DNA of 64,000 nucleotides from positions 62,001 to 126,000 of the forward strand of contig NZ_JAGFBV010000009.1 of NCBI RefSeq assembly GCF_017948595.1. The letters are read 5' to 3'. The position numbers and the translations under genes are program-made. Numbering within the stretch: position 1 is the first letter of the stretch; the number at the start of each line of letters is the position of its first letter. This DNA comes from Flavobacterium geliluteum. Its GTDB lineage: Bacteria; Bacteroidota; Bacteroidia; Flavobacteriales; Flavobacteriaceae. The notes beneath the pieces are model-generated. The model worked only from the letters and a program-made list of their open reading frames with translations, was not told the origin of the DNA and searched no databases. Positions 35,987 to 43,224 of this stretch are shown piece by piece.

Positions 35987-36101
35987 AATGAGTACTTAGT
36001 TCTTAGTAATTGGTCCTTAGTTGCAAAAGCTAAAGATTGAAATTAAGACTAAGGACTAGGGACTAGGAACTAATAACTTAAGAACTAAGAACTTAAAAAC
36101 A
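35986..36101. repeat. CTTAGT-word inverted repeat filling the thrB-thrC gap
   Basis: GTACTTAGTTCTTAGT and GGTCCTTAGT (35990-36020) face ACTAAGGACTAGGGACTAGG and AACTAAGAACTTAA (36045-36095). The words CTTAGT/ACTAAG are repeated several times in each arm. It fills the whole 115-nt gap, with a different word from the thrA-thrB gap. Confidence 0.75.
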
Positions 36102-37391
36102 ATGAAATACTTTAGCTTAAACCATAATGCACCAGAAGTTTCGTTTAAAGAAGCTGTAATTCAAGGATTAGCAAGTGATAAAGGATTGTATTTTCCGCAA
36201 ATCATTACACCTTTAAATCCTGTGTTTTTTAATGTAATCGAAAATCTGAGTCATCACGACATTGCTTATGATGTCATACATCAGTTTATTGGTGATGAAA
36301 TTCCAGAAGCCCATTTAAGAGAAATAATTGCCGACACTTTAAGCTTTGATTTTCCGGTCATTGAAGTTGAAAAAGATATTTATTCTCTAGAATTATTTCA
36401 TGGCCCAACTATGGCTTTCAAAGATGTTGGTGCCCGTTTTATGTCGCGTTGTCTAGCCTACTTTAATAAAGACGAAAAAGACAGTAAAAATACGGTTTTG
36501 GTAGCGACTTCGGGAGATACAGGAGGTGCTGTTGCCAGCGGATTTTTAGGCGTAGCTGGTGTCGATGTTGTCATTTTATATCCGTCAGGAAAAGTAAGTG
36601 ATATTCAGGAAAAACAGTTAACGACTCTCGGAAAAAACATCAAAGCCCTAGAAGTTGATGGTGTTTTTGATGATTGTCAGGACATGGTCAAAAAAGCTTT
36701 TTTAGACGAGAGTTTGGCTCACAAAAACCTTACTTCGGCCAATTCTATCAATATTGCGCGCTGGCTGCCACAAATGTTTTATTTTTTCTTTGCTTACAAA
36801 GCTTTAAAAAAACTAAACAAACCTTTGGTTTTCTCTTGTCCGAGTGGAAATTTCGGAAATATTTGTGCCGGAATCATGGCAAAAAAATTAGGCTTGCCAA
36901 TTGAGCATTTTGTAGCGTCTACCAACGTAAACGATACGGTACCAAGATTCTTAGCAAGTGGAGAATACGACCCAAAACCTTCAAAAGCAACGATTTCTAA
37001 CGCTATGGATGTTGGCAACCCAAGTAACTTTGTGAGAATTCAAGAATTATACAACAATGATTTAGCTGCTTTCGAAAAAGATTTTTCTTCATACAGTTTC
37101 ACCGATGATAAAACTTTGGAAGCCTTAAAACAAATTTATAATACCAGCGGATATATCGCAGAACCACACGGATCTGTTGGTTATTTAGGGCTTAAAAAAC
37201 AATTGCAAAAACACGATAATGCCATTGGTGTTTTCTTAGAAACGGCACATCCCATTAAATTCCTAGATGTGGTCGAACCTGCTTTGGGCATTACGCTCAC
37301 AATTCCGACACAAATTGAAAGCGTGATAAACGAAGAAAAAGTTAGTGTAAAAATTTCTAATTATGAGGATTTGAAAGCCTTTTTACGATAA
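36102..37391 (+). CDS. thrC: Threonine synthase
   Basis: 429 residues, PLP-dependent fold type II. The PLP lysine is K107 in FHGPTMAFKDVGARF; the phosphate-binding VATSGDTGGAVASGF follows, then CPSGNFGNICAG. The N-terminal MKYFSLNHNAPEVSFKEAVIQGLASDKGLYFP is characteristic of the longer yeast/E. coli type. It converts O-phosphohomoserine to threonine. Last gene of thrABC, followed by a terminator at 37414-37470. Confidence 0.97.
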   Translation: MKYFSLNHNAPEVSFKEAVIQGLASDKGLYFPQIITPLNPVFFNVIENLSHHDIAYDVIHQFIGDEIPEAHLREIIADTLSFDFPVIEVEKDIYSLELFHGPTMAFKDVGARFMSRCLAYFNKDEKDSKNTVLVATSGDTGGAVASGFLGVAGVDVVILYPSGKVSDIQEKQLTTLGKNIKALEVDGVFDDCQDMVKKAFLDESLAHKNLTSANSINIARWLPQMFYFFFAYKALKKLNKPLVFSCPSGNFGNICAGIMAKKLGLPIEHFVASTNVNDTVPRFLASGEYDPKPSKATISNAMDVGNPSNFVRIQELYNNDLAAFEKDFSSYSFTDDKTLEALKQIYNTSGYIAEPHGSVGYLGLKKQLQKHDNAIGVFLETAHPIKFLDVVEPALGITLTIPTQIESVINEEKVSVKISNYEDLKAFLR

Positions 37392-37413
37392 TTTTTTTAC
37401 TGTTTTAAAATAC

Positions 37414-37470
37414 AAGCCACAACATACAACCAATATATTTTGATGTAAGTTGTGGCTTTCTTTTTTATTT
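37414..37470 (+). terminator. Terminator of the thr operon
   Basis: AAGCCACAAC (37414-37423) pairs with GTTGTGGCTT (37449-37458), with a long AT-rich loop that can extend the stem partly (TACA/TGTA), followed by TCTTTTTTATTTTT. Confidence 0.85.
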
Positions 37471-37586
37471 TTGAATACGTTTTTTACCTTTCAATACTAT
37501 ATTTTTTTAACCACACTATTAAACATAAGTAGCTATATTGTCGTGGTCTTTTATACTAAAATGAAAGCTGCTGTTTTAAAAAACTA

Positions 37587-37838
37587 GCGAAGCAATTTGC
37601 AAAACTCGTGAAGCAAGTTATAAACCTATCGAAGCAGTTTGTAAATCTTGCGAAGTAATTTATAAAACTTACGAAGCAAGTTGTAAACCTAGCGAAGCAT
37701 TTTATAAATCTTGCGAAGCAGTTTACAAAACTCGAAAAGCAATTTATAAACTTAGCGAAGTAATTTACAAAACTAGCAAAGCAGTTTATAAAATTCGTGA
37801 AGCAAGTTATAAAACTAGCGAAGTAGTTTATAAATCGA
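37587..37838 (+). repeat. Twelve-copy 21-bp tandem repeat
   Basis: Twelve units of exactly 21 bp with no indels; the unit reads about GCGAAGCA(A/G)TTTATAAA, then three or four variable bases. In one plus frame, open from about 37579 to 37963, each unit encodes a heptad SEAxYK(T/S), but no in-frame ATG precedes it. The neighbouring small ORF at 39836 encodes one copy of the same heptad (SSEATYK) in the matching position. The minus strand is also open (37556-37888, heptad F-x-x-C-F-A-x-F). The array looks like an expanded version of the region upstream of the intact GNAT gene at 40036. Confidence 0.92.
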
Positions 37839-37900
37839 AAGAGTCTCCAAAAAACAGTCTCTCTTTGCCACTTACAACCAAACAACATAGCAGAAAAACC

Positions 37901-37963
37901 ATGATTTCAATAGCAACATTAGCCGATATTCCCGCATTAAGCACCTTGATTAATTCTGCTTAA
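37901..37963 (+). pseudogene. Truncated copy of the GNAT gene at 40036
   Basis: Starting at ATG 37901 the first 20 codons read MISIATLADIPALSTLINSA and stop at TAA, where the intact gene at 40036 reads MISIATLADVPALHTLINSA and continues with a Tyr codon (TAC). The first 23 nt are identical and similarity carries on for about 70 nt, then is lost. The 50-70 nt upstream are also shared (TATAAATCGA..GAGTCTCC.AAAAAC.). This is a 5' fragment left by a duplication; 420 further bases of the gene are missing. Confidence 0.85.
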
Positions 37964-38063
37964 AGTGTCAGAACTTGCATATATAAAGCAATAAAAGGAT
38001 CCAATATATTGTATAGAATGACAACTTTAATTCTTACATTAGTACAACTAAAAAACTAAAATA

Positions 38064-38477
38064 ATGAAAGAGCAAAACAACGATACAAATAAAGACATAA
38101 ACCCGAAAGTAAACGGAATTGGAGGGATTTTCTTTTTTTCTGACGATCCAGCAGCAACAAGAGCTTGGTACGATAAGAATTTAGGAATTGAAACAAATGA
38201 TTATGGTGCCAGTTTTGAATCTAGAAATATCGATAACCCTGAAGAAATAAACATGCTGCAATGGTCGCCTTTTACAAAAGGGAGCGCATATTTTGCTCCT
38301 TCAAAAAAAGAATTCATGATCAATTATCGCGTGCAAAATATTGAAGAACTTGTAAAGCAACTTAAAAGCAATGGTGCGACCGTACTAGATGATATTGAAA
38401 ATTCTGAGTACGGAAAATTTGTTCACCTACTTGACCCAGATGGAAATAAAATAGAATTATGGGAACCTAACGAATAA
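38064..38477 (+). CDS. VOC family (glyoxalase/bleomycin-resistance fold) protein
   Basis: 137 residues. The single VOC domain: NGIGGIFFFSDDPAATRAWYDKNLGIE at 18-45 and GKFVHLLDPDGNKIELWEP at the end, with Glu near the C-terminus as the likely metal ligand. The usual N-terminal His ligand position is a Phe in GGIFFFS, so metal binding may differ from glyoxalase I. Such short VOC proteins act in small-molecule detoxification or antibiotic binding; substrate unknown. Single gene with its own terminator at 38507-38540. Confidence 0.9.
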   Translation: MKEQNNDTNKDINPKVNGIGGIFFFSDDPAATRAWYDKNLGIETNDYGASFESRNIDNPEEINMLQWSPFTKGSAYFAPSKKEFMINYRVQNIEELVKQLKSNGATVLDDIENSEYGKFVHLLDPDGNKIELWEPNE

Positions 38478-38506
38478 AAAATCTTTCAAAAAAACAATAA
38501 TACAAA

Positions 38507-38540
38507 AAATGCCTCCATTAATAGGAGGCATTTCCCTTCT
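38507..38540 (+). terminator. Terminator of the VOC gene
   Basis: AAATGCCTCC (38507-38516) pairs perfectly with GGAGGCATTT (38524-38533), loop of seven, followed by a short pyrimidine tract. Confidence 0.8.
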
Positions 38541-38683
38541 AACACCATAAAAAAACAATAACATTCATTATGAAAATAATTTCTCTCTCTATTCAAATTC
38601 CTTTTTGAGTTTTCTGAGTTATACCCTTTTTTAGATTGCTGCTTTCTTGCTGGTTTGCTTTCTCTATTTTTCTGAGGAGCTTC

Positions 38684-39727
38684 TTATTTTTCAAGAAGTA
38701 TCTTGATCTTTTCGATAATGGTTTGTATGGTCAAGTCATTGGTATTGAGTGCCAAATTATTATTGCCATAAGGGCCATACACTTCTTTGTCTGTGGTTTT
38801 AAATAAACCAATAGTCGTCGTACTAGTAGCGTTTGCCAAATGCATAATATCGCCATCTGTACTGATAATCAGTTGTAAATTATCAATAAAACCAGCCATT
38901 TCTCTGATAGAAGGACTAAAAAATTTCGGAATCTTATCCTTGATATTAGATCGCTTGGTATCGGGCAAAATTTCGACAAAATCATAATCGGGTAATGTAT
39001 TTTTTAAACCGTTGTAAAGCTCCTCCCACCAGTCACTATCATATTCTTTTTCACCGGTTGTCGCCGTATACAAACCTATTACCTTCTTGGTCGTATGTAG
39101 GACATCAAAAACTAAATCAAGTCCTTCTTCTACTTCTAAAGGTGTTAATCGTAAATCTAATTTTGGAAAAAAATTATAGTTCATAATCATACCGCTATCC
39201 ATATAAGTTCTTAGGGCAATAATTGGTTTAAGCGCAATGTGTTTGTTTGTCTTGATAAAAGGATAAGCACAATGTGTGTATATTTTATTTTTCGAATGTA
39301 CCAATCGTGTCGCCAGTCTTCCAGAATTAGAATTTTCTACAACATTGATGACCAAGTTATAACGCTTAAAAGGTAATGTTAGCCAAGTAAATAAGTACAA
39401 AAAAATGTCTCTAAAATGATGTTTAGGCAAAGAAATGATCGACACATTTTTATACGATTTAAAAATGGTAAAACTCACCTTTCCTTTTACAAATAATTCA
39501 ATAGCGGCATTCGGAAACTGATTTTGCAATTCGGTCACCAAAGGCAACAACAGCAATTGATTTCCTAAACTATGTTCGGGTCTTACAACTAATATCTTAG
39601 TGATACTTTCGCAATTTGGTGCAATAATGCCCATTTTATTTTCCTTCGAAACTACTTTGGTTACAAGACTCAGTACACTGTGTCTATAGCCATTTATCTT
39701 TGCTTTTGTATCAATAATATACTCCAT
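38684..39727 (-). CDS. GT9 family glycosyltransferase (heptosyltransferase-like)
   Basis: 347 residues, two Rossmann-like halves of the GT-B fold. N-terminal half: ILVVRPEHSLGNQLLLLPLVTELQNQFPNAAIELFVK, in which the family motif is usually GDxLL. C-terminal half: IGLYTATTGEKEYDSDWWEELYNGL and LIISTDGDIMHLANATSTTTIGLF, where family members typically have a D-S/T-G-x-x-H donor-site pattern. It probably adds a heptose or another sugar to lipooligosaccharide or a surface glycan. The first 30 residues are an extra segment. No other glycan genes are next to it, which is unusual for the family. Confidence 0.8.
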   Translation of the reverse strand: MEYIIDTKAKINGYRHSVLSLVTKVVSKENKMGIIAPNCESITKILVVRPEHSLGNQLLLLPLVTELQNQFPNAAIELFVKGKVSFTIFKSYKNVSIISLPKHHFRDIFLYLFTWLTLPFKRYNLVINVVENSNSGRLATRLVHSKNKIYTHCAYPFIKTNKHIALKPIIALRTYMDSGMIMNYNFFPKLDLRLTPLEVEEGLDLVFDVLHTTKKVIGLYTATTGEKEYDSDWWEELYNGLKNTLPDYDFVEILPDTKRSNIKDKIPKFFSPSIREMAGFIDNLQLIISTDGDIMHLANATSTTTIGLFKTTDKEVYGPYGNNNLALNTNDLTIQTIIEKIKILLEK

Positions 39728-39835
39728 CGTATTGCGTTGCTAAAGGTTATTTTTTTAGGTCTCTGAGCAGATGCTACTGCTTTTCTCTACCAAAATTAGA
39801 CACAATATTGAGCGAAAAAATATTATTTATTCCAA

Positions 39836-40039
39836 ATGAAAGAAACTGTCGACCAAATGCAATTTTCGTTAGATTTACCAATGAAGGCCTTTGCAACAAA
39901 AAAGCAGCTACTTTGTAACAGAAAATGTCAAAGTATTCAAAAGAAGTTTTTCTTTTATAAATCGAGCGAAGCCACTTATAAAAATATAGAGTCTCCCAAA
40001 AACAATGTACCTTTGAAAATTATAATTAAAAAACCATGA
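39836..40039 (+). CDS. Small hypothetical ORF coupled to the GNAT gene
   Basis: 67 codons, ATG at 39836, ending in a TGA that overlaps the GNAT start (ATGA at 40036-40039). The protein is basic, with two Cys and the phrase YKSSEATYKNIESPKNN near the C-terminus. That phrase corresponds to the SEAxYK heptad expanded twelve times at 37587-37838, followed there by YKSKESPKNS. No known family. The overlap favours a real translated leader ORF; but its counterpart near 37561 is broken by stops (ATG AAA GCT GCT GTT TTA AAA AAC TAG), so selection for the protein is unproven. Confidence 0.45.
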   Translation: MKETVDQMQFSLDLPMKAFATKKQLLCNRKCQSIQKKFFFYKSSEATYKNIESPKNNVPLKIIIKKP

Positions 40040-40542
40040 TTTCAATAGCAACATTAGCAGACGTTCCCGCATTACATACCTTAATCAATTCGGCCTACAG
40101 AGGCGAAACCTCTAAAAAAGGCTGGACTACCGAGGCCAATATCCTCTCAGGAAAAAGAACCACCGAAGAAGAATTGACACAAACCATATTAGACCCTAAA
40201 AATACGATACTGAAATATACTCAGGAAAACACTATTATCGGTTCGGTTTTACTGGTAGTAAAAAAAGATCAATTGTATTTGGGAATGCTCACCGTTTCGC
40301 CCGAATTGCAAAATAGCGGCATTGGCAAAAAGATGTTGGCCGAAGCAGAAAATCATGCCAAAGCTTTAGGATTGTCGAGTATTATCATGACCGTAATTTC
40401 GGTTCGCGAAGAGCTGATTGCCTGGTACAAACGTCACGGTTATGAAGATACGGGCGCAAGAGAAGCTTTTCCAGAAAGTGATATTCACATTACCACTTCA
40501 AAAGAACCTTTAGAATTTATTTATCTAGAGAAAAAGGTTTAA
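40036..40542 (+). CDS. GNAT family N-acetyltransferase
   Basis: 168 residues. The GNAT core: MISIATLADVPALHTLINSAYRGE at the start, then GSVLLVVKKDQLYLGMLTVSPELQNSGIGKKMLAEAENHAKALG with the acetyl-CoA loop NSGIGKKM, and YKRHGYEDTG near the end. Substrate unknown. A truncated copy of its 5' end lies at 37901. It overlaps the stop codon of a small upstream ORF by 4 nt, so it is translationally coupled to it. Confidence 0.93.
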   Translation: MISIATLADVPALHTLINSAYRGETSKKGWTTEANILSGKRTTEEELTQTILDPKNTILKYTQENTIIGSVLLVVKKDQLYLGMLTVSPELQNSGIGKKMLAEAENHAKALGLSSIIMTVISVREELIAWYKRHGYEDTGAREAFPESDIHITTSKEPLEFIYLEKKV

Positions 40543-40555
40543 TTTTTATTTCAGG

Positions 40556-40632
40556 TTAATCGCAAATTTCGCGAAAGGGTTTTTAATATAAATCAATAAA
40601 AAAACCTTAGCAACTCAGCATCTAAGAACCTT
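40556..40632. repeat. Intergenic CTTAG/CTAAG-word patch
   Basis: Between the convergent GNAT and Crp-like genes. CCTTAG (40605), CTAAG (40622) and CCTTAGG (40629) repeat one word in both orientations; GGTTTTT (40578-40584) can pair with AAAAACC (40600-40606), which could act as a weak two-way terminator. Confidence 0.45.
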
Positions 40633-40645
40633 AGGTGCTAATAAA

Positions 40646-41215
40646 TTAACAACTACGCTTAATCTTCGATAAAAATTCATGAGAAACCCCCAAATACGAG
40701 GATAAATTTCTGTTGTTGACGGTTTTTATTTTGTGTGGATATTTGTTTATAAAATCCAGGTATCTTTCTTTGCCGGTTTTGTTCAAAACATCCAAAAGCC
40801 GCTGTTGTATGGCGATGTTGGCTTTTTCGACCATTAAAATATGAAACTGAATTAGTTTGGGAACCTCCTTAAATAAGAGGGTTTTATTAGCTTTATTAAT
40901 GACCAATATCTCGCTGTCTTCTATCGCTTTTATATTGTAGGTAGTTGGTTTTTGATGATAAAAACTTTCGATATCACACATCCATTCATTTTCGAAAGAG
41001 AAAAAAATCACACTTTCTGTTCCGTTATCATTCAGAATATAAGTTTTGAATGCTCCTTTAAGAATAAAGCCTTCATAAGAACTATTGGAGTCCTGAATTT
41101 GCAGGAATTCATTTTTCTTCAATTTAATAAATTCTACTTTTTCTGCAATACACCGCCACTCTTCATCGCTGAGAGTTATTTTTCGTTCAATACTTGATCT
41201 GAGGGACTGGTACAT
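40646..41215 (-). CDS. Crp/Fnr family transcriptional regulator
   Basis: 189 residues. Cyclic-nucleotide-binding-like beta roll at about 20-125 (KKNEFLQIQDSNSSYEGFILKGAFKTYILNDNG), a dimer helix at about 125-150, and a C-terminal helix-turn-helix (RNLSSYLGVSHEFLSKIKR). It lacks the cysteine cluster of Fnr and the full cAMP-binding signature, like most Bacteroidetes members. Divergent from the pectate lyase gene; a palindrome at 41274-41285 sits at its predicted transcription start. A role in controlling pectate lyase is possible but not shown. Confidence 0.9.
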   Translation of the reverse strand: MYQSLRSSIERKITLSDEEWRCIAEKVEFIKLKKNEFLQIQDSNSSYEGFILKGAFKTYILNDNGTESVIFFSFENEWMCDIESFYHQKPTTYNIKAIEDSEILVINKANKTLLFKEVPKLIQFHILMVEKANIAIQQRLLDVLNKTGKERYLDFINKYPHKIKTVNNRNLSSYLGVSHEFLSKIKRSC

Positions 41216-41273
41216 GTTTTTTGTTTTTATTTCTTTCTAAATTATTTTAAATAACGGAAAAAATTAAAATAAT

Positions 41274-41285
41274 GTAATCGATTAC
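41274..41285. promoter_or_regulatory. Perfect palindromic operator GTAATCGATTAC
   Basis: A 12-bp perfect palindrome with a central CG step, flanked by T and G (41273-41286), in the 228-nt region between the divergent Crp-like and pectate lyase genes. The form (A/T-rich arms around a central CG) is that of a LacI-type operator. It lies 2 nt from a minus-strand -7 box (TACATTTG, 41294-41287) and about 26 nt upstream of the plus-strand promoter at 41311-41344. Confidence 0.6.
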
Positions 41286-41286
41286 G

Positions 41287-41294
41287 CAAATGTA
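41287..41294 (-). promoter_or_regulatory. Candidate -7 element of the Crp-like gene
   Basis: On the minus strand TACATTTG (41294-41287). The nearest TTG upstream is 27 nt away, longer than the usual 17-23. Transcription would start in the palindrome at 41274-41285. Confidence 0.45.
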
Positions 41295-41310
41295 CTTTTT
41301 TTGTCCTTTT

Positions 41311-41344
41311 TTGTAAACTAACAACTGTTAAAAAAATATTTTTG
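41311..41344 (+). promoter_or_regulatory. Candidate promoter of the pectate lyase gene
   Basis: TTG (41311-41313), 23 nt, TATTTTTG (41337-41344). Transcription near 41351 would leave an untranslated leader of about 93 nt before the ATG at 41444. Confidence 0.5.
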
Positions 41345-41443
41345 CCCTAATTATTTTTAAAACGTTGAACAAGTTCAACTTTTCTCTCGGTTTTTATAAT
41401 CAGATTTGTACTGTTAACTATTTATAACCTCAAATTTTTTATT

Positions 41444-42553
41444 ATGAATTTTAAATCAAAATGTTCAGCGCTTTTAATGGCACTGATGATCGGTCTTACG
41501 GGATGTAATACCGAAGAAATGGCTTCGACAGCAAATGCTGAAACAACTGTAGAAACAACAGTACCTACAACAACTGACTTTACAGCAAAAGTGGGTAATT
41601 GTGCTCAAGTTCCGGGATGGGCCTCTCAAAACGGAGGAACACTTGGTGGAGGAACGTCCGCCGAAACAACGGTTACTACTTACGCTCAATTAAAATCTGC
41701 CATAGAAAGCAGTTCTGTAAAAGTAATCAAAGTTACGGGGACTATTACGGTAACAACAAGATTGTCACTGCAAGACCAAACCGGTAAAACTATTTATGGT
41801 ACAAGCGGAGCAAAATTGGTTTCTACCAACCAGACAAAAGATGGCTCAGGTATCATCAACATCAAAAGATGTAAAAATCTAATTATCAGAAATCTTATTT
41901 TTGAAGGACCCGGTGCTTATGACACCGACGGATGGGACAACGCTATTTTGGACGATTGCCAAAATGTATGGGTAGACCACTGCGAATTTAGAGATGGTGT
42001 AGATGGCAACTTTGACATCAAAAACAAATCAGATTATATTACGGTTTCTTATTGCAAATTTGGTTATTTAAAACCACCAAAAGCTGGAGGTTCAGGAGGT
42101 TCGGATGATCACAGATATTCAAACTTAATAGGTTCAAGCGATGGCGCAACTGCAGATCGCGGGAAACTAAGAATTACTTTTGCTCGTTGCTGGTGGGCTC
42201 CTGGCTGCAAAGAAAGAATGCCAAGAGTTCGTTTTGGAAAAGTACATTTGATCAATAACTACTTTAACAGCACCGTAAGCAATAAGTGTATCGCTGCAGG
42301 ATTTGAAGCTGATATTAAAGTAGAGAACAATGTTTTTGAAGGCGTAAAAACTCCTATTGATTTAATGACCGGTTTTACAGCTGTTACAGCAGTTGGAAAC
42401 GTGTTTACTAATACTAGCGGAAATACAGCAGGAAGCAAAACAGCTTTTACACCTCCTTACACTATCGTAACTCTTGCGGCTTCGGCAGTAAAAGCGGATG
42501 TTACTGGTGGAGCGGGCGCTACATTCTCAGGTAATACTTGCGGTTCTTTCTAA
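41444..42553 (+). CDS. Pectate lyase, polysaccharide lyase family 1, lipoprotein
   Basis: 369 residues. Lipobox IGLTGC (Cys21), then a Thr-rich linker (about 25-50) and a right-handed beta-helix. PL1 landmarks: NVWVDHCEFRDGVDGNFDIKNKSDYITVSYC (with the vWiDH-type calcium-site region), RITFARCWW and RMPRVRFGKVHLINNYF with the catalytic Arg region. It cleaves polygalacturonate by beta-elimination and is probably anchored at the outer membrane or exported. It stands alone, without a SusCD pair or other pectin genes nearby; regulation may go through the palindrome at 41274-41285. Confidence 0.92.
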   Translation: MNFKSKCSALLMALMIGLTGCNTEEMASTANAETTVETTVPTTTDFTAKVGNCAQVPGWASQNGGTLGGGTSAETTVTTYAQLKSAIESSSVKVIKVTGTITVTTRLSLQDQTGKTIYGTSGAKLVSTNQTKDGSGIINIKRCKNLIIRNLIFEGPGAYDTDGWDNAILDDCQNVWVDHCEFRDGVDGNFDIKNKSDYITVSYCKFGYLKPPKAGGSGGSDDHRYSNLIGSSDGATADRGKLRITFARCWWAPGCKERMPRVRFGKVHLINNYFNSTVSNKCIAAGFEADIKVENNVFEGVKTPIDLMTGFTAVTAVGNVFTNTSGNTAGSKTAFTPPYTIVTLAASAVKADVTGGAGATFSGNTCGSF

Positions 42554-42642
42554 TTTTTCAAAAAAAGAAACCACAATTCTATTACCAATTTTTAAAACTT
42601 TAGTTTTAAAAATAATAGTAGTTATTAAGTTTTGGTTTTGTC

Positions 42643-42721
42643 TAACCCTATTTTTGATATAAGCAATACAAAGTTCAAATTAACCCTGAACTATTATTTA
42701 CTTATATCAAAAATAGGGTTA
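42643..42721. repeat. Perfect 21-bp inverted repeat with nested hairpin (probable terminator)
   Basis: The arms TAACCCTATTTTTGATATAA plus G (42643-42663) and their exact reverse complement (42701-42721) enclose 37 nt. Within these, AGTTCA (42672-42677) and TGAACT (42687-42692) form a second hairpin. A T-rich tract (TTCCTTTTTT) follows. It lies 89 nt past the pectate lyase stop and ahead of the convergent DUF3037 gene. It may terminate transcription, but the perfect arms and nested stem are more than a terminator needs. Confidence 0.85.
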
Positions 42722-42840
42722 TTCCTTTTTTAAGAGAATAGATTTGCCTACGAGTTATGACACAAATAATTCTGTAAAAGCCTAAAATTAGAAACAAAAA
42801 ACAGTAAATGATCAGATTTAAAAAACTAATAAATTGCTTT

Positions 42841-43224
42841 TTACAATACTAATTCTTCAAATAAACGTTGCATTGTTTTCTCTAAATCTAAAGAGAGTCC
42901 CGGATGCGGTCGTGATGTTTGTATCGCCGAACTGCGAATCGCAGTTAACCAGCGAAAACGCGACGGAATATCCATCGCTGCAATGGGGCCGCCATCTTTG
43001 GCACCATTAGCTATTTTTTCCAGAGCGGTCAAATTACATTTGAGTTGTTCGATATCAAAATCATTAGAAAGTGCTTCTATTTTTACTTCATTAATATGGA
43101 AGAGCACTTTTATAAATTTGGCTTTTTTGCAAAACAAAATCACTCCGATATTCAGGAATTCTTCGCGTTCCACCCTTGGTACCACACGAATTACGGCATA
43201 CTCATATAAGTGACTATCTTGCAT
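42841..43224 (-). CDS. DUF3037 family protein
   Basis: 127 residues. It matches DUF3037: YEYAVIRVVPRVEREEFLNIGVILFCKKAKFI at the N-terminus and FRWLTAIRSSAIQTSRPHPGLSLDLEKTMQRLFEELV at the C-terminus. Function unknown. Its start overlaps the end of the HipA-like kinase gene by 11 nt, so the two form a coupled pair, an arrangement I recall from many phyla. DUF3037 is a plausible substrate or regulator of the kinase (inference). Confidence 0.9.
   Translation of the reverse strand: MQDSHLYEYAVIRVVPRVEREEFLNIGVILFCKKAKFIKVLFHINEVKIEALSNDFDIEQLKCNLTALEKIANGAKDGGPIAAMDIPSRFRWLTAIRSSAIQTSRPHPGLSLDLEKTMQRLFEELVL

Noticed and set aside
37587..37838. CRISPR-like array
   Set aside because: Units are contiguous with no spacers, and there are no cas genes.
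37556..37888. 110-codon minus-strand frame with F-x-x-C-F-A-x-F heptads
   Set aside because: It arises because a 21-bp unit free of stops on that strand is repeated twelve times. The composition is implausible (mostly Phe, Cys, Asn), and the plus-strand frame has a homologue next to the GNAT gene.
38570..38608. 12-codon frame MKIISLSIQIPF after the VOC gene
   Set aside because: Too short, no ribosome-binding signal and no conserved context.
41474..41689. Frames antisense to the pectate lyase Thr-rich linker
   Set aside because: Shadow of the real gene; caused by low-complexity codons.
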